A stretch of DNA of 6,664 nt from positions 1-6,664 of the forward strand of contig CAKUMR010000068.1 of the NCBI GenBank assembly GCA_934667865.1, written 5' to 3'. The translations under genes were made by a program, and so were the position numbers. Within the stretch, counting starts at the first letter, position 1; each line of letters opens with the position of its first letter. Shown in pieces: positions 5,700 to 6,664 of this stretch. This stretch comes from an uncultured Oscillospiraceae bacterium (GTDB lineage: Bacteria > Bacillota_A > Clostridia > Oscillospirales > Oscillospiraceae). The notes under the pieces were generated by a model. The model ran no database searches. It was given only the letters and a program-made list of their open reading frames with translations, and was not told the DNA's origin.

Positions 5700-6439
5700 A
5701 CAGCGATATGGGCGAGAGCTTTGGCGCCTACAAGCTGGGAAACGACGCGGAGATCATCCAATATGTCACCTCCGCAAACATTGCCTGCGGCTGGCACGCC
5801 GGCGACCCCATGGTCATGGACCGCACCGTCAAGGCAGCAGCCGCGCGCGGTGTCGCCGTCGGCGCGCACCCCGGCTACCCGGATCTCATGGGCTTCGGCC
5901 GCAGAAAAATGACGCTCAGCCCGCTGGAAACCAAAAACTATGTAAAATACCAGATCGGCGCGCTGTGGGCCTTTGCAAAGTCCGAGGGACTGAAGCTCCA
6001 GCACGTCGCGCCGCACGGCTCGCTCGGCAATCTCTGCCAGTACGACCGGGAAACCTCCCGTGCCATCTGCGAGGCCGTCTATGAGATCGACCCCTCCATC
6101 ATGATCTACTACTGCGCCGGCGCCGTACTGGGCGAGGAGGCGGAAAAACTGGGTCTGACCGCCAAATCCGAGATCTTCGCCGACCGCGCCTACATGGACG
6201 ACCTCTCCCTTGTGCCGCGCTCCATGCCGGGCGCGATGATCACGGACGAGGACATCGCCATTGCGCGCTGCATCCGCATGGTCAAGGAGGGCAAGGTCAC
6301 CTCCCTGAACGGCAAAGAGTTGGACATCCGCGGCGATACGCTTTGCGTCCACGGCGACGGCGCGAAGGCGCTGGCTTTTGTGGAAAAAATTCGGGCCGCC
6401 TTCACCGCAGAAGGCATTGAAATTCGGAATTTTCAGTAA
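5678..6439 (+). CDS. pxpA: 5-oxoprolinase subunit PxpA (LamB/YcsF family)
   Basis: A 253-residue TIM-barrel-like hydrolase/deacetylase-fold subunit (PF03746), the normal length. With PxpBC it converts 5-oxoproline plus ATP and water to glutamate in the cytoplasm. Conserved blocks are IDLNSDMGESFGAYKLGND (5-23), SANIACGWHAGDP (32-44), VGAHPGYPDLMGFGRR (61-76), SEIFADRAYMDD (164-175), LVPRSMPGAMI (178-188), TLCVHGD (221-227). The canonical KPHGALYN block reads APHGSLGN (111-118), losing the lysine and the tyrosine but keeping the histidine. I choose ATG 5678 because GGGAGG (5665-5670) lies 7 nt upstream and the protein then begins MHYQIDLNSD as in the family; the in-frame ATG at 5663 precedes that RBS. 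The gene order RraA-pxpB-pxpC-pxpA-gdh places glutamate production directly before glutamate dehydrogenase. Confidence 0.93.
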   Translation: MHYQIDLNSDMGESFGAYKLGNDAEIIQYVTSANIACGWHAGDPMVMDRTVKAAAARGVAVGAHPGYPDLMGFGRRKMTLSPLETKNYVKYQIGALWAFAKSEGLKLQHVAPHGSLGNLCQYDRETSRAICEAVYEIDPSIMIYYCAGAVLGEEAEKLGLTAKSEIFADRAYMDDLSLVPRSMPGAMITDEDIAIARCIRMVKEGKVTSLNGKELDIRGDTLCVHGDGAKALAFVEKIRAAFTAEGIEIRNFQ

Positions 6440-6444
6440 AGGAG
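6439..6444 (+). promoter_or_regulatory. RBS of glutamate dehydrogenase, overlapping the pxpA stop codon
   Basis: AAGGAG begins on the last A of the pxpA TAA and is 11 nt from the ATG at 6456, a little longer than ideal. No promoter or terminator is visible in the 16-nt gap, so the dehydrogenase gene is probably read from the operon transcript. Confidence 0.6.
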
Positions 6445-6455
6445 CGTAAATTCAG

Positions 6456-6664
6456 ATGAACGCATATGTCGAAAAAGTGATCGCGGGCGTGAAGGAACGC
6501 CATGGCAGCGAGCCGGAATTCGTGCAGACGGTAGAAGAGGTTCTGTCCTCGCTGTCGCCGGTAATCGACCGTCATCCCGAGTACGAGAAGGCCGACCTGC
6601 TGACGAGAATGGTCGAGCCGGAGCGGATGTTCACCTTCCGCGTGGTGTGGATGGACGACGCCGG
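6456..6664 (+). CDS. gdhA: NADP-type glutamate dehydrogenase (N-terminal 69 residues; continues beyond the right edge)
   Basis: The fragment begins MNAYVEKVIAGVKERHGSEP and continues EFVQTVEEVLSSLSPVIDRH (21-40), PEYEKADLLTRMVEPERMFT (41-60), FRVVWMDDAG (61 onward). This is the hexameric glutamate dehydrogenase N-terminal segment; E. coli GdhA has the closely similar LLERLVEPERVIQFRVVWVDD. The enzyme interconverts glutamate with 2-oxoglutarate and ammonia using a nicotinamide coenzyme. The NADP preference is inferred from the GdhA-like N-terminus, since the coenzyme-binding domain is outside the window. It sits 16 nt after pxpA on the same strand, so glutamate made by the 5-oxoprolinase could be passed to it, or it could take part in ammonia assimilation. 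The confidence is for family membership; the direction of the reaction in vivo is unknown. Confidence 0.88.
   Translation, partial: MNAYVEKVIAGVKERHGSEPEFVQTVEEVLSSLSPVIDRHPEYEKADLLTRMVEPERMFTFRVVWMDDA

Noticed and set aside
1..6664. Mobile elements, CRISPR arrays, tRNA or rRNA genes
   Set aside because: No transposase or integrase, regularly spaced repeats, cloverleaf or rRNA segments are seen. Every gene belongs to ordinary metabolism or regulation with similar base composition.

Overview
The window is a GC-rich chromosomal stretch with AT-rich promoter regions. It most likely comes from an anaerobic Firmicute (Clostridia). The gene repertoire suggests a gut Oscillospiraceae-type organism such as the Flavonifractor/Oscillibacter/Intestinimonas group. 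That guess rests on the monomeric group-B-type [FeFe] hydrogenase, strong AAGGAG-type ribosome binding sites, GC-rich codon use and clostridial-style amino-acid catabolism genes. No 16S or other taxonomic marker is present, so the assignment is inference.

Layout. The minus strand from the left edge to 877 holds the N-terminal part of a group B [FeFe] hydrogenase. An AT-rich divergent promoter region (878-1075) separates it from a plus-strand class I/II aminotransferase (1076-2248). A LysR-type regulator lies on the minus strand (2245-3162), tail-to-tail with the aminotransferase; their stop codons overlap and there is a bulged hairpin just past the aminotransferase stop. From a second divergent promoter region (3163-3236) a tight plus-strand operon begins: an RraA-family lyase/aldolase (3237-3917), then pxpB (3919-4668), pxpC (4659-5699) and pxpA (5678-6439), the three subunits of the prokaryotic ATP-dependent 5-oxoprolinase. 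The N-terminal part of an NADP-type glutamate dehydrogenase (6456 to the right edge) follows. The operon genes are 1 nt apart, overlap by 10 and 22 nt, or are 16 nt apart, and no terminator is visible between them.

How they fit together (inference). PxpABC opens 5-oxoproline (pyroglutamate) to glutamate at the expense of ATP. Glutamate dehydrogenase would interconvert glutamate with 2-oxoglutarate and ammonia. The nearby aminotransferase could draw on the same glutamate/2-oxoglutarate pool. RraA-family enzymes split 4-hydroxy-2-oxo-acids or decarboxylate oxaloacetate, so the cluster could carry a carbon skeleton from a lactam to pyruvate-level products. The LysR protein, divergent from the operon, is the natural candidate regulator. 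PxpA and PxpB both differ from the familiar signature motifs, so the true substrate may be a relative of 5-oxoproline. This is the most interesting open question in the window. I see no mobile elements, CRISPR arrays, tRNAs or rRNAs.
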